Part shown: one piece after another, positions 16,459 through 25,575 of the stretch
Layout of the letters: the number at the start of each line of letters is the position of its first letter
Position numbering within the stretch: position 1 is the stretch's first letter
DNA from: an uncultured Pseudobutyrivibrio sp.
Lineage (GTDB): Bacteria; Bacillota; Clostridia; Lachnospirales; Lachnospiraceae
Reading direction: 5' to 3'
Assembly (NCBI GenBank): GCA_946403965.1
Contig: CAMJBT010000036.1
Span: 1-32,884, forward strand
Length of the DNA stretch: 32,884 nt
Program-made: the position numbers and the translations under genes
The notes under the pieces: generated by a model
Databases searched by the model: none
The model's input: the letters and a program-made list of their open reading frames with translations, nothing else
What the model was told of the DNA's origin: nothing

Positions 16459-18864
16459 ATGAAACATAACTTTAAAGCTATTGAGAAAAAATGGCAAGCA
16501 GCTTGGGAAAAGGACGAGATTTTCAAAGCTGTTGACGGTTCTGATAAGCCAAAATTCTATGGCCTTGTAGAGTTCCCATATCCATCTGGTGCTGGTATGC
16601 ACGTTGGACATATCAAGGCTTATTCTTCAGTTGAGGTAGTATCTAGAAAGCGAAGAATGCAGGGATACAATGTATTATTCCCTATCGGTTTTGATGCATT
16701 TGGTCTTCCTACAGAGAATTACGCTGTAAAGACAAACACTCATCCAAGAAAGATTACAGATGACAATATCAAGAAATTTACTACTCAGCTTAAGAGTGTA
16801 GGATTCTCTTTTGATTATAGTCGTACAATAGACACTACACAGGAGGACTACTACAAGTGGACTCAGTGGATTTTCCTTAAGATGTTCGAGAAGGGACTTG
16901 TTTTTAGAGATAAGACTCTTGTTAACTACTGCCCACATTGTAAGGTAGTTCTTTCGAACGAGGATTCACAGGGCGGTAAATGTGATATCTGCGATACAGA
17001 CGTTATCCAGAAGGAAAAGGACGTTTGGTATCTTCGTATCACAGAGTACGCTGATAAGCTTCTTCAGGGACTTGATGGTCTTGATTTCCCAGAGAATATC
17101 AAGCAGCAGCAGGTAAACTGGATTGGAAAATCAAAGGGTGCTTTCGTAAATTTCACACTTGAAGGAATCGAAGACAAGCTTGAGATTTACACAACACGCC
17201 CAGATACACTTTGCGGTGTTACATTTATGGTTATTGCTCCTGAGCATCCATATATTGATAAATATGCAGACAAGATTTCTAACATGGACGCAATCTTAGC
17301 TTACAGAGCAGAGTGCCAGAAGAAATCTGAGTTTGAGCGTACACAGCTTGTTTCAAAGGATAAGACAGGTGTACGTGTTGAGGGATTTGATGCAATCAAC
17401 CCAATCACAGGAAAGAAGATTCCTGTATTCATTTCAGATTACGTTATGATGGGCTACGGTACTGGTGCAATTATGGCCGTTCCTGCTCATGATCAGCGAG
17501 ACTGGGACTTCGCTACTAAGTTTGGTATCGATATCATCCCTGTTATTGAGGGTGGAGATGTTACAAAAGAAGCTTACACAGGCGAAGGAAACATGATTAA
17601 CTCAGAGTTCCTTAATGGTCTTAACAACAAAAAGGACTCAATCGATAGAATGATTCAGGAGCTTGAAAAACTCGGCCTAGGTAAGGCTGGTGTTCAGTTC
17701 AAGATGAAGGATTGGGCATTTAATAGACAGCGTTACTGGGGCGAGCCTATTCCAATCGTACATTGTCCTACATGTGGCGATGTTGCAGTTCCATTTGAGG
17801 AGCTTCCACTTAAGCTTCCTGTAATGGAGAAGTTTGAGCCTGGTACAGATGGAGAGTCTCCACTTGCTAGAGTAGAAAGCTTTGTAAATTGCAAATGTCC
17901 TAAGTGTGGCGGCGCTGCAAAGCGTGAGACAGATACTATGCCTCAGTGGGCTGGTTCTTCTTGGTATTTCCTTCGTTACATCGACCCACATAATGACAAC
18001 GAATTTGCTGCTAGAGAAAAGCTTAACTACTGGATGCCAGTAGATTGGTACAACGGTGGTATGGAGCACGTTACTCGTCACTTGATTTACTCACGTTTCT
18101 GGCATCACTTCCTTTATGACCTTGGTGTTGTAAATACTCCAGAGCCATATAAGAAGAGAAGTGCTCAGGGTATGATCCTTGGTGAGGACGGACAGAAGAT
18201 GTCTAAGTCTCGTGGCAATGTAATTGATCCACTTGATATTGTAGACGCATACGGTGCTGATACACTTCGTACATACGTATTATTCATGGGTGACTATGGT
18301 GCAGCTGCTCCTTGGTCAGATGCATCTGTTCGTGGTTGCAAGAGATTCCTTGAAAGATTTGCTGGTCTTACAGATATTATTACAGATGAAGCAAACAGCG
18401 AGTCCATCGAGACAGGAATCCATAAGACAATCAAAAAGGTTTCAGAAGATATTGAAGCCATGAAGTACAACACAGCAATTGCTGCTATGATGGGACTTCT
18501 TAACGATATCATTGCTGAAGGTCATATCACAAAAGATAACCTTATGCTTCTCGTAAAGATTCTTAGCCCATTTGCTCCACATCTTTGTGAAGAAATGTAT
18601 GCAGAGCTTGGTGGAGAAGGATATGTATCACTTTCAGCTTGGCCAGAATTTGATCCAGCCAAAATTGTTGAATCAACAATCGAAATTGCTGTTCAGGTAA
18701 ATGGAAAGCTTAAGGCTACAATCAAGATTCCTAATGGTTGCGAAAAGGATGAGGCTCTTTCTATTGCAAAAGCTGATGAAGCTGTTGTGAAGGCTCTTGA
18801 TGGCAAAAATCTTGTTAAGGAAATCTATGTTCCTAATAAGATTGTTAACTTAGTTGTAAAATAA
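16459..18864 (+). CDS. leuS: Leucyl-tRNA synthetase
   Basis: An 801-residue class Ia synthetase charging tRNA-Leu. The HIGH motif is HVGH at 48-51 and KMSKS is at 580-584. Between them are two cysteine pairs of the zinc ribbons (CPHC...CDIC near 158-179 and CPTC...CPKC near 435-486) and the editing domain with TTRPDT. The WQW-type tRNA-binding helical domain and the C-terminal domain (VQVNGKLKATIKIP) complete the chain, and the length is normal. GAGGT precedes the ATG. Although many Firmicutes leuS genes carry a T-box, no T-box core is seen here; a structured repeat and a TATAAT box lie upstream. It is a monocistronic unit by the strong terminator after it. Confidence 0.98.
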   Translation: MKHNFKAIEKKWQAAWEKDEIFKAVDGSDKPKFYGLVEFPYPSGAGMHVGHIKAYSSVEVVSRKRRMQGYNVLFPIGFDAFGLPTENYAVKTNTHPRKITDDNIKKFTTQLKSVGFSFDYSRTIDTTQEDYYKWTQWIFLKMFEKGLVFRDKTLVNYCPHCKVVLSNEDSQGGKCDICDTDVIQKEKDVWYLRITEYADKLLQGLDGLDFPENIKQQQVNWIGKSKGAFVNFTLEGIEDKLEIYTTRPDTLCGVTFMVIAPEHPYIDKYADKISNMDAILAYRAECQKKSEFERTQLVSKDKTGVRVEGFDAINPITGKKIPVFISDYVMMGYGTGAIMAVPAHDQRDWDFATKFGIDIIPVIEGGDVTKEAYTGEGNMINSEFLNGLNNKKDSIDRMIQELEKLGLGKAGVQFKMKDWAFNRQRYWGEPIPIVHCPTCGDVAVPFEELPLKLPVMEKFEPGTDGESPLARVESFVNCKCPKCGGAAKRETDTMPQWAGSSWYFLRYIDPHNDNEFAAREKLNYWMPVDWYNGGMEHVTRHLIYSRFWHHFLYDLGVVNTPEPYKKRSAQGMILGEDGQKMSKSRGNVIDPLDIVDAYGADTLRTYVLFMGDYGAAAPWSDASVRGCKRFLERFAGLTDIITDEANSESIETGIHKTIKKVSEDIEAMKYNTAIAAMMGLLNDIIAEGHITKDNLMLLVKILSPFAPHLCEEMYAELGGEGYVSLSAWPEFDPAKIVESTIEIAVQVNGKLKATIKIPNGCEKDEALSIAKADEAVVKALDGKNLVKEIYVPNKIVNLVVK

Positions 18865-18875
18865 TAAAAAGGTTT

Positions 18876-18906
18876 ATAAGCCTGCCTAGTTGGCAGGCTT
18901 ATTTTA
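18876..18906 (+). terminator. leuS terminator
   Basis: ATAAGCCTGCC (18876-18886) pairs perfectly with GGCAGGCTTAT (18892-18902), followed by TTTTA. It lies only 14 bases before the next gene's ATG. Confidence 0.9.
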
Positions 18907-18919
18907 TAAAGATATTGCT

Positions 18920-21316
18920 ATGAATTTAAAGCTTGATAAAAAAATACTTGAATTAGATAAAATTCTATATGCATTAATAGGTTGGGAGTTTGTTAATTTT
19001 TTCTTACATTTAATAAGTGATTATACCCCCTTTATTACTGTTACTGTAGACTACATTATTTTGGCAATAGAATTTTTACTTTTAGCATATATTAGTTATA
19101 GTTATAAAAAATTAGATTATGATATAGTTCGTTTTGATAGATTTATAAATTATCTTATTGCTTGTGATTTATGGGAGTTATTTATAATCATTTTTTCAAA
19201 AAGCAGGTCTCCTAAAATTATATTTTTTATATATGTTATAAAAGTATTTATTGTGATTTTTCTTTTATCAAAAATTAGATTAAATGTATTGAGAATATAT
19301 GATGTAAAAGATAATCGTTATTTGTTATGTGCGTGGATTTTTATAAACTTCTTGATTCTTATTCTTATCATTATGTGTATCATGGGGGATGATCATACAA
19401 GAGCTGTTTTTATTTTTATCTATATCAGATACTTATTTGCGATATATTATATTTATGATACGTATCTGATTATGAAAACGAAAATGCCACATAAAGAAAG
19501 TATTAAAAATAATAATGTGTCAAAATTTAACAAATTAAAATATGTTAAATATTTTTTTGTGAGTATTATTTTAACCTATGGTGTTGCTGTTGTAGTGTTG
19601 AGCAACATATATGTAGAGGGAAAACGAAAGCTTTCTGATGATAACGGCAGTGTATTGACTGAACAGACTTCAACAAGTTCTTTTGTTAGACAATCTCTTG
19701 ATGTATATTCATATTCTGTTGAAAACTTAATGCCATATAAGTCTATTTTTCACGATGAAAAATATGGGATAGTTAATGTTAAAACAGGATTCAATTCAGG
19801 GGTAATCTTTAATGCTGAACCTCAATTTGATAATGATGGAATCTCTCCGGATTATCGTGGACATTTTGTTAATTTAAAGGGCAAAAAAATATTTGATATT
19901 CCATTACGTTTGAGGATGAAGAAGTCCAAAAGACAATTAGTAGCAGAAGATTTTTTTAATATATTCAAAGAATCTCGTATACCTTTTTTTAAGAAAACAT
20001 ATTCTTCTACAGTAGATTGTAACTGGAATGGTTGGAACTACATGTTTTCTGTTAATAAAAGTGGAATTTGTGTTTTAAATTCAGGATATTATGATAGGTA
20101 TTTTCAGCCTGATTATGAATATGATCAACCAAAACACTATTTTGACAACGGTATGGCTTTTTTCTATTCTGAATTAAAGGGTGCCTATGGAATTATTTCA
20201 GACAAAGGAAAAATATTAAAAAAGCCTATATATGACAAAATTGGTTTACAAGCACATTATGATATGATTCCAGTACATATAAAATATGGTGAATATAATG
20301 TTCTTGATGCTGATTTGAATTATATAATTGATGAAAAGCTGGAAGATGTATCTATAGATACGGTTTTATATAATCAAAAAAAGATTTTTTATAATTATAA
20401 AGATGAGACCTTAGGTGATCAGAATCGTTGGGTTAAAGACATCGATATTAATGGTAAATCTGAAGCTGATTATTGGTCTACAGATTATAGAGATTATCAG
20501 GATTCTTATTTTTCTTTGACAAAACATTTAGGTGATAAGGAAAGTGTAGTTGTCTTTAAAGATGAAAAAGAAATATATGAATCTGATGAGTATATAAAAA
20601 TAGAAATATGTTGTCATGATGACAGATATTATATGCTTTGTATAAATAAGGCAGAAAATTTCTATGTGACGGATATGGAAGGTAATCAAATTATTCCAGG
20701 TTGTTTTTCTGATTATTGCAAAGCAAAAGATGGTAAGTTTTTCTTAAAAAGTGTAGATGCTGATCACATTGGCAAGACTGTTATTGCGGATTTAGATGGT
20801 AATATAAAATATACAGATTATGAATATTATGTGGATCGTGACAACTTTGATAATGATAATTTAAAGGTTATTAAAGTTCTTAAATTTGACAAAAAAAGTT
20901 ACACTGTATTCAATTGGGTTGATTTAAATGGCGAGCTTTTGTATGATTGGTATCTGTATAGAGGTGAAGTGAAAGATTATCATTACTACGATGATAAAGA
21001 TGAAGAAGTGGTTTTTACATATGCGGCAGATCTAAACGAAAATGGAAAACCTTACATTCATTGGTATGATATCTCTGGTAATAAGGTATTATCATTGCCA
21101 TATTGTTATTATGGTGATGAGTTAATAGACTTTAATAGCGAAAGACTTTTCGGTACAGATATATGCAGAGATAGAGAAAATATTGAGTATTTCGATAAGC
21201 GTGTTTTTTGGGTGCAAAATGAAGAGGGGACTCTTGATTTTTACAATGTCGAAGGTGAATACTTAGGTACTGAAGAATCTAGTTATGATTACATTTATAG
21301 AGAACCTATGGAATAG
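18920..21316 (+). CDS. Large membrane protein with WG-repeat-like outer domain
   Basis: A 798-residue protein of unknown function. The first 200 residues hold about six membrane helices; another helix near residues 215-235 precedes a long soluble region. That region contains degenerate repeats of the WG type, for example [19 protein letters not shown], and many D-G-N/E-G turns ([42 protein letters not shown]), suggesting a beta-propeller-like outer domain. The ATG at 18920 is chosen because the longer frame starting at 18890 lies inside the leuS terminator. No clear ribosome site precedes it, only AAAGA. The gene is strongly AT-rich and rich in Asp, Tyr and Asn compared with leuS and icd. It is probably surface-exposed and weakly expressed; nothing links it functionally to its neighbours. 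Confidence 0.65.
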   Translation: MNLKLDKKILELDKILYALIGWEFVNFFLHLISDYTPFITVTVDYIILAIEFLLLAYISYSYKKLDYDIVRFDRFINYLIACDLWELFIIIFSKSRSPKIIFFIYVIKVFIVIFLLSKIRLNVLRIYDVKDNRYLLCAWIFINFLILILIIMCIMGDDHTRAVFIFIYIRYLFAIYYIYDTYLIMKTKMPHKESIKNNNVSKFNKLKYVKYFFVSIILTYGVAVVVLSNIYVEGKRKLSDDNGSVLTEQTSTSSFVRQSLDVYSYSVENLMPYKSIFHDEKYGIVNVKTGFNSGVIFNAEPQFDNDGISPDYRGHFVNLKGKKIFDIPLRLRMKKSKRQLVAEDFFNIFKESRIPFFKKTYSSTVDCNWNGWNYMFSVNKSGICVLNSGYYDRYFQPDYEYDQPKHYFDNGMAFFYSELKGAYGIISDKGKILKKPIYDKIGLQAHYDMIPVHIKYGEYNVLDADLNYIIDEKLEDVSIDTVLYNQKKIFYNYKDETLGDQNRWVKDIDINGKSEADYWSTDYRDYQDSYFSLTKHLGDKESVVVFKDEKEIYESDEYIKIEICCHDDRYYMLCINKAENFYVTDMEGNQIIPGCFSDYCKAKDGKFFLKSVDADHIGKTVIADLDGNIKYTDYEYYVDRDNFDNDNLKVIKVLKFDKKSYTVFNWVDLNGELLYDWYLYRGEVKDYHYYDDKDEEVVFTYAADLNENGKPYIHWYDISGNKVLSLPYCYYGDELIDFNSERLFGTDICRDRENIEYFDKRVFWVQNEEGTLDFYNVEGEYLGTEESSYDYIYREPME

Positions 21317-21348
21317 AACTGTTAACAATATTTTTAAAGGAGAATAAA

Positions 21349-22554
21349 ATGAGCAAGATTCAAATGACAACCCCACTTGTTGAAATGGATGGAGACGAGA
21401 TGACTCGTATCCTTTGGCAGATGATAAAGGATGAATTACTTCTTCCATTCATTGATTTAAAGACTGAGTACTATGACCTTGGTCTTGAACACAGAAATGA
21501 AACAGATGACCAGGTTACTGTAGATTCTGCAGAAGCAACAAAGAAATACGGAGTTGCTGTTAAATGCGCTACAATCACTCCAAATGCTGCTCGTATGACA
21601 GAATACAACCTTAAAGAAATGTGGAAGAGCCCTAACGGTACAATTCGTGCTATTCTTGACGGTACTGTATTTAGAGCACCTATTGTTGTAAAGGGAATTG
21701 AGCCTAACGTAAAGTCATGGAAGAAACCAATAACAATTGCTCGTCATGCATATGGTGATGTATATAAGAACACAGAAATGGTTATTCCAAAGGCGGGTAA
21801 GGTAGAGCTTGTTTATACAGCAGAGGATGGAACAGAAGAGCGCGCTCTTGTTCATACATTTAATGGTCCTGGTGTAGTTCAAGGTCAGCACAACCTTAAT
21901 AATTCTATTGAAAGCTTTGCTCACAGCTGCTTTAAATATGCTCTTGATACAAAACAGGATTTATGGTTTGCTACTAAAGATACCATATCAAAGAAATATG
22001 ACCATACATTCAAGGATGTATTTCAGGAAATCTTTGATAAGGAATACAAAGATGCTTTTGACAAAGCAGGTATCGAATACTTCTATACACTTATCGATGA
22101 TGCAGTTGCCCGCGTAATGAAGTCAGAAGGTGGATTTATTTGGGCATGTAAAAACTACGATGGTGATGTAATGTCTGATATGATTTCATCTGCATTTGGT
22201 TCACTTGCTATGATGACATCTGTACTTGTAAGTCCTGCTGGATATTATGAATATGAAGCTGCTCATGGTACCGTTCAGCGTCATTATTACAAGCATTTAA
22301 AGGGTGAGGAGACATCTACAAACTCTGTTGCGACTATTTTTGCTTGGACGGGAGCTCTTAGAAAGCGCGGAGAACTTGATAATATTCCTGAGCTTTCTGA
22401 TTTTGCAGATAAACTTGAGCAGGCTTGCATTAAAACTATTGAAGATGGAAAAATGACTAAGGATTTAGCTCTTATCACTTCAATAGAGAATCCAACAGTA
22501 CTTAACTCACGTGATTTTATCATTGAAATTCGTAAAACATTAGAATCACTATAA
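21349..22554 (+). CDS. icd: NADP-type isocitrate dehydrogenase, eukaryote-like
   Basis: A 401-residue homodimeric isocitrate dehydrogenase producing 2-oxoglutarate for glutamate synthesis. It follows the pattern of the eukaryote-like (IDH1/IDH2) subfamily: [19 protein letters not shown] at the N terminus, [17 protein letters not shown], the isocitrate motif SPNGTIR at 94-100, [11 protein letters not shown] with the catalytic Tyr, the metal-binding Asp segment [16 protein letters not shown], and the NADP region [19 protein letters not shown] at 21336-21343 precedes the ATG. No aconitase or citrate synthase is in this window. Thirty-two bases follow the WG-protein gene, and no own promoter is obvious, so it may share its transcript or have a promoter inside that gene. 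Confidence 0.96.
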   Translation: MSKIQMTTPLVEMDGDEMTRILWQMIKDELLLPFIDLKTEYYDLGLEHRNETDDQVTVDSAEATKKYGVAVKCATITPNAARMTEYNLKEMWKSPNGTIRAILDGTVFRAPIVVKGIEPNVKSWKKPITIARHAYGDVYKNTEMVIPKAGKVELVYTAEDGTEERALVHTFNGPGVVQGQHNLNNSIESFAHSCFKYALDTKQDLWFATKDTISKKYDHTFKDVFQEIFDKEYKDAFDKAGIEYFYTLIDDAVARVMKSEGGFIWACKNYDGDVMSDMISSAFGSLAMMTSVLVSPAGYYEYEAAHGTVQRHYYKHLKGEETSTNSVATIFAWTGALRKRGELDNIPELSDFADKLEQACIKTIEDGKMTKDLALITSIENPTVLNSRDFIIEIRKTLESL

Positions 22555-22589
22555 AATTATCTGACAACTATATATAGTGGTTAATGTTA

Positions 22590-22618
22590 TTGACTTACAC
22601 AATATAGTCTTTTATAAT
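22590..22618 (+). promoter_or_regulatory. scpA: scpA-scpB promoter
   Basis: TTGACT (22590-22595), 17-base spacer, perfect TATAAT (22613-22618). Start expected near 22625, about 50 bases before scpA. It overlaps the icd terminator arm. Confidence 0.8.
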
Positions 22619-22650
22619 AGTCTCATACATAGTCGTGTGAGACTATTTTT
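22616..22650 (+). terminator. icd terminator overlapping scpA promoter
   Basis: AATAGTCTCA (22616-22625) pairs perfectly with TGAGACTATT (22638-22647), then a T-run. The left arm overlaps the scpA -10 box, so transcripts from that promoter lack most of the left arm and are not stopped. Confidence 0.75.
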
Positions 22651-22674
22651 GTGCGTATTTAAGGGAGAACATAA

Positions 22675-23430
22675 TTGGAAATGAATGTTAAGCTTCAGGT
22701 TTTTGAAGGACCATTGGATTTACTTCTTCACCTGATAGATAAAAACAAAGTAGATATATACGATATTCCTATAGTTGAGATTACAGATCAGTATATGGAA
22801 TATGTCCGTGCCATGGATCAGAGCAACTTAGATGTTATGTCTGAATTCATTCTTATGGCTACCACACTTTTGGATATCAAAAGTCGTATGCTTCTTCCTA
22901 GAGAAGAAAAGGAAGAGGAGGATGAAGAGACAGAGGATCCGCGTGCAGAGCTTGTTCAGCAACTTTTGGAATACAAAATGTACAAGACTATTTCTTATCA
23001 GCTTAGAGATAGACAGATGGATGCGAGCCTTGTTTTCTACAAGGAGCCTACTATTCCAGAGGAAGTTCTTAAATACGAACAGCCAGTTGATTTAGAAGAA
23101 CTCATGTCAGATCTTACCTTAAATAAGCTGAACGACATCTTTCAACAGGTGCTTAAACGACAGGACAATCGTCGAGATCCTATTCGTTCAACATTTGGAA
23201 AGATTAAAAAAGAAGAAGTTTCTCTTGAACAAAAAATGGAGTGGACAATTGCATTTGCAAAGATGCACAATACTTTCAGTTTTAGGGCTTTACTCGAAGC
23301 TGCTCATTCAAAGACAGAAGTTATAGTTACTTTCTTGTGTATCTTAGAGATGATGAAGGCTGGACAGATTAATATTACACAGGAGGATACCTTCAAGGAT
23401 ATTGTCATTGAAAGCAAAATAGCTGCTTAA
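22675..23430 (+). CDS. scpA: Segregation and condensation protein A
   Basis: A 251-residue kleisin subunit of the Smc-ScpAB condensin that organises the chromosome. The N-terminal part (KLQVFEGPLDLLLHLIDKNK) and IYDIPIVEITDQYMEY are the family signature for Smc-neck binding. An acidic linker, EEKEEEDEETEDP, follows near residue 80. The C-terminal winged-helix is the last 80 residues. A TTG start at 22675 is preferred, as AAGGGAGA (22661-22668) lies six bases before it; ATG at 22681 is the alternative with looser spacing. It pairs with scpB, 68 bases downstream. Confidence 0.96.
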   Translation: MEMNVKLQVFEGPLDLLLHLIDKNKVDIYDIPIVEITDQYMEYVRAMDQSNLDVMSEFILMATTLLDIKSRMLLPREEKEEEDEETEDPRAELVQQLLEYKMYKTISYQLRDRQMDASLVFYKEPTIPEEVLKYEQPVDLEELMSDLTLNKLNDIFQQVLKRQDNRRDPIRSTFGKIKKEEVSLEQKMEWTIAFAKMHNTFSFRALLEAAHSKTEVIVTFLCILEMMKAGQINITQEDTFKDIVIESKIAA

Positions 23431-23443
23431 TCAATGTTATTTT

Positions 23444-23476
23444 AAGTGCCCAATGCCATTGTGTTAAAGGGCACTT
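23444..23476 (+). other. Hairpin between scpA and scpB
   Basis: AAGTGCCC (23444-23451) pairs perfectly with GGGCACTT (23469-23476). The tail GTTCTTTG is a poor T-run, so partial termination or message stability are both possible. Confidence 0.45.
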
Positions 23477-23498
23477 GTTCTTTGTGGAGGTTTAGTAT

Positions 23499-24071
23499 AT
23501 GACAAAAAAAGAAATTGAAAATATAGTTGAGGGTATATTATTTGCAATGGGAGGTACGGTTGAACCTTCAAAGATTGCAAAAGCCCTTGAAATAGAAGAA
23601 AAGCAGGTTGTTGAAACTATTAATACTCTAAAAGAATCATATGAAAAGAACAATAGAGGTATTACCATTACAGAAATTGATGGAGCTTATCAGATGTGTA
23701 CAAGCCCAGACATTTATGAATACCTTATCAGAATTGCAAAACAGCCAAAGAAATATGTTCTTACAGATGTACTTTTAGAGACGCTTTCAATTATTGCTTA
23801 TAAGCAACCAATTACTAAATCAGAAATCGAAAAAATTCGTGGAGTTTCCAGTGATTTTGCAGTATCTAAACTTGTTGAGTTTGGTCTCTGTACAGAACTT
23901 GGAAGACTTGATGCTCCGGGTAGACCAATGCTTTTTGGAACAACAGAAGAGTTTCTTCGTTCCTTTGGTGTTAGCTCAATTGAAGAGCTCCCAGAGCTGT
24001 CTCAGACTCAAATAGAAGAGTTTAAAATTGAAGCTGAAAATGAAGCAAATAACGTTGAAGTCACCATATAA
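23499..24071 (+). CDS. scpB: Segregation and condensation protein B
   Basis: A 190-residue dimeric partner of ScpA in the condensin complex, built of two winged-helix domains. The signature ETLSIIAYKQPITKSEIEKIRGVSS is found at about residues 97-121 (split here by the family's variable positions), followed by LGRLDAPGRPMLFGTTEEFLRSFG. GTGGAGG precedes the ATG, and the rho-independent hairpin after the stop closes the unit. An acidic, Glu/Asn-rich tail of about 25 residues follows the second domain. Confidence 0.97.
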   Translation: MTKKEIENIVEGILFAMGGTVEPSKIAKALEIEEKQVVETINTLKESYEKNNRGITITEIDGAYQMCTSPDIYEYLIRIAKQPKKYVLTDVLLETLSIIAYKQPITKSEIEKIRGVSSDFAVSKLVEFGLCTELGRLDAPGRPMLFGTTEEFLRSFGVSSIEELPELSQTQIEEFKIEAENEANNVEVTI

Positions 24072-24092
24072 TTTTTATAAAAAATCAACAAT

Positions 24093-24122
24093 AAAACCAC
24101 CCAAAATTTTGGGTGGTTTTTT
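24093..24122 (+). terminator. scpB terminator
   Basis: AAAACCACCC (24093-24102), loop AAAATTTT, GGGTGGTTTT (24111-24120), then TT. Perfect stem; it may also work on the minus strand. Confidence 0.93.
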
Positions 24123-24147
24123 ATTAGAATTTTTTGCCGTGATTTCA

Positions 24148-24176
24148 TTGAAAAGGGCATGAAAATACTCTATTAT
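24148..24176 (+). promoter_or_regulatory. Promoter of decarboxylase operon
   Basis: TTGAAA (24148-24153), 17-base spacer, TATTAT (24171-24176), about 45 bases before the first gene of the operon. Confidence 0.75.
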
Positions 24177-24223
24177 TAGGATTGCGAGAAATTTGAAATA
24201 ATTTATATAAATGGAGGTATGAG

Positions 24224-25558
24224 ATGGGTAATGATTTAAGTCAAGCTCAGGCTAGAATTAATGCATTACTTGATGAGAACAGCTTTGTTGAGCTTCAATC
24301 ATTAGTAATGTCACGCAACACAGATTTTAACCTTGATGCGAAGAAAGAACCATCAGATGGAGTTATTATTGGTCATGGTCTTGTAAATGGCACTTTAGTG
24401 TTCGTTTTCAGCCAGAACGCCGATGTTTTAGGCGGAACAATAGGTGAGATGCATGCTAAGAAGATTCTGTCGCTTTATGACATGGCACTTAAAGTTGGTG
24501 CCCCTGTTATTGGTTTTATTGATTGTGGCGGTGTTAGACTTCAGGAGTCCTTCGATGCACTTGAGGCTCTTGGTTCAGTAATTGAACGTGCTGCTGATGT
24601 AAAAGGGGTTATTCCTCAGCTTATGTGCGTAGCTGGTCACTGTGGTGGCGGACTTTCAGTTCTTCCATCACTTGCAGATTTCACATTTATGGTAGACGGT
24701 GCATCTCTTTTTATAAATTCACCAGACACTATTACAGGAAATCGTTCTGATGAATGTGATACATCTTCAGCTAAATTCCAGTTTGAAGAAGCTGGTACAG
24801 TTGATATGTATGGCTCACTTGATGAAGTAGTTACATCTATGAGACAAGTGATTTCAATGATTCCTAATGACATTGTTGAAGGAACTGATGATCTTAACAG
24901 AGCTTCGGAAGGACTTGAGGGAAAAATTGATGATGCTGCAGCCGTAGCAACTGAGATTGCAGACAATAGAGAATTTGTTGAGCTTAAGTCTGGTTTTGCC
25001 AAGGAAATGGTAACAGGCCTCATGAAACTTGACGGTGTGACAATTGGTGTTGTTGGAAACAGAGAAATTGACGGCGAAGCATTTCTTTCAGCTGCAGGCT
25101 GTGAGAAGGCTGCTGATTTTGTTGATTTATGTGATATGTATGAAATACCTGTTCTTTCAATCACAAATGTGGCTGCATTTAAGTCATGTACTTGCCAGGA
25201 AAGAAGATTACCAAGAGCACTTTCTCAGATGACACAAAGATTCGTTGATGCAAGCATTCCTAAGCTTAATCTTATTACTAAGCAAGCATATGGTTCTGCT
25301 TATGTACTTATGAATTCGAAGTCGCTTGGTGCTGATTTAGTATATTCTTTCGAAAATGCATCTGTAGGTGCTATGGAAGCTGCTAAAGCTGCTAGAATTT
25401 TGAGTGAAAATGGTACTGATGCTGTAGCTATTGAAAGAGATTATGCTAAGCTTCAGGATAGTGCGCTTACAGCAGCTGCACACGGTCACATCGATCGAAT
25501 TGTTTCATATGCAGATGCTAGAAAATATATTATTGCAGGATTTGAAATGTTCTTTTAG
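24224..25558 (+). CDS. Divergent acyl-CoA-type carboxyltransferase subunit
   Basis: A 444-residue crotonase-fold carboxyltransferase of the MmdA/PccB/AccA-D family, which moves CO2 between biotin and an acyl-CoA. Its length is shorter than MmdA (about 510 residues): the usual N-terminal 30-35 residues are missing. N-domain markers are DCGGVRLQES at 100-109 (family: SGGARIQE) and GHCGGGLSVLPSLADF at 138-153. C-domain markers are altered: NVAAFKSC at 315-322 where MmdA has DVPGFLPG, and AYGSAY at 355-360 where MmdA has AYGGSY. These changes touch glycines near the oxyanion sites. First in a five-gene operon with OadG-like, biotin-carrier, OadB and OadA proteins. It could decarboxylate another acyl-CoA, or be mainly structural; the methylmalonyl-CoA label would be a guess. 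Confidence 0.85.
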   Translation: MGNDLSQAQARINALLDENSFVELQSLVMSRNTDFNLDAKKEPSDGVIIGHGLVNGTLVFVFSQNADVLGGTIGEMHAKKILSLYDMALKVGAPVIGFIDCGGVRLQESFDALEALGSVIERAADVKGVIPQLMCVAGHCGGGLSVLPSLADFTFMVDGASLFINSPDTITGNRSDECDTSSAKFQFEEAGTVDMYGSLDEVVTSMRQVISMIPNDIVEGTDDLNRASEGLEGKIDDAAAVATEIADNREFVELKSGFAKEMVTGLMKLDGVTIGVVGNREIDGEAFLSAAGCEKAADFVDLCDMYEIPVLSITNVAAFKSCTCQERRLPRALSQMTQRFVDASIPKLNLITKQAYGSAYVLMNSKSLGADLVYSFENASVGAMEAAKAARILSENGTDAVAIERDYAKLQDSALTAAAHGHIDRIVSYADARKYIIAGFEMFF

Positions 25559-25575
25559 AGCAGGAAGGTGACTTT

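Noticed and set aside
17677..18081. 134-codon minus-strand frame inside leuS
   Set aside because: Antisense to highly conserved synthetase codons, no ribosome site, and no recognisable protein features; it is a by-product of leuS codon use.
18890..18919. Longer start for the WG-repeat-like protein
   Set aside because: The extension would be translated from within the leuS terminator hairpin and has no ribosome site.
24637..25164. 175-codon minus-strand frame inside the carboxyltransferase gene
   Set aside because: Ser/Thr/Pro-rich sequence typical of an antisense shadow, no start signals, and the plus-strand gene is clearly real.
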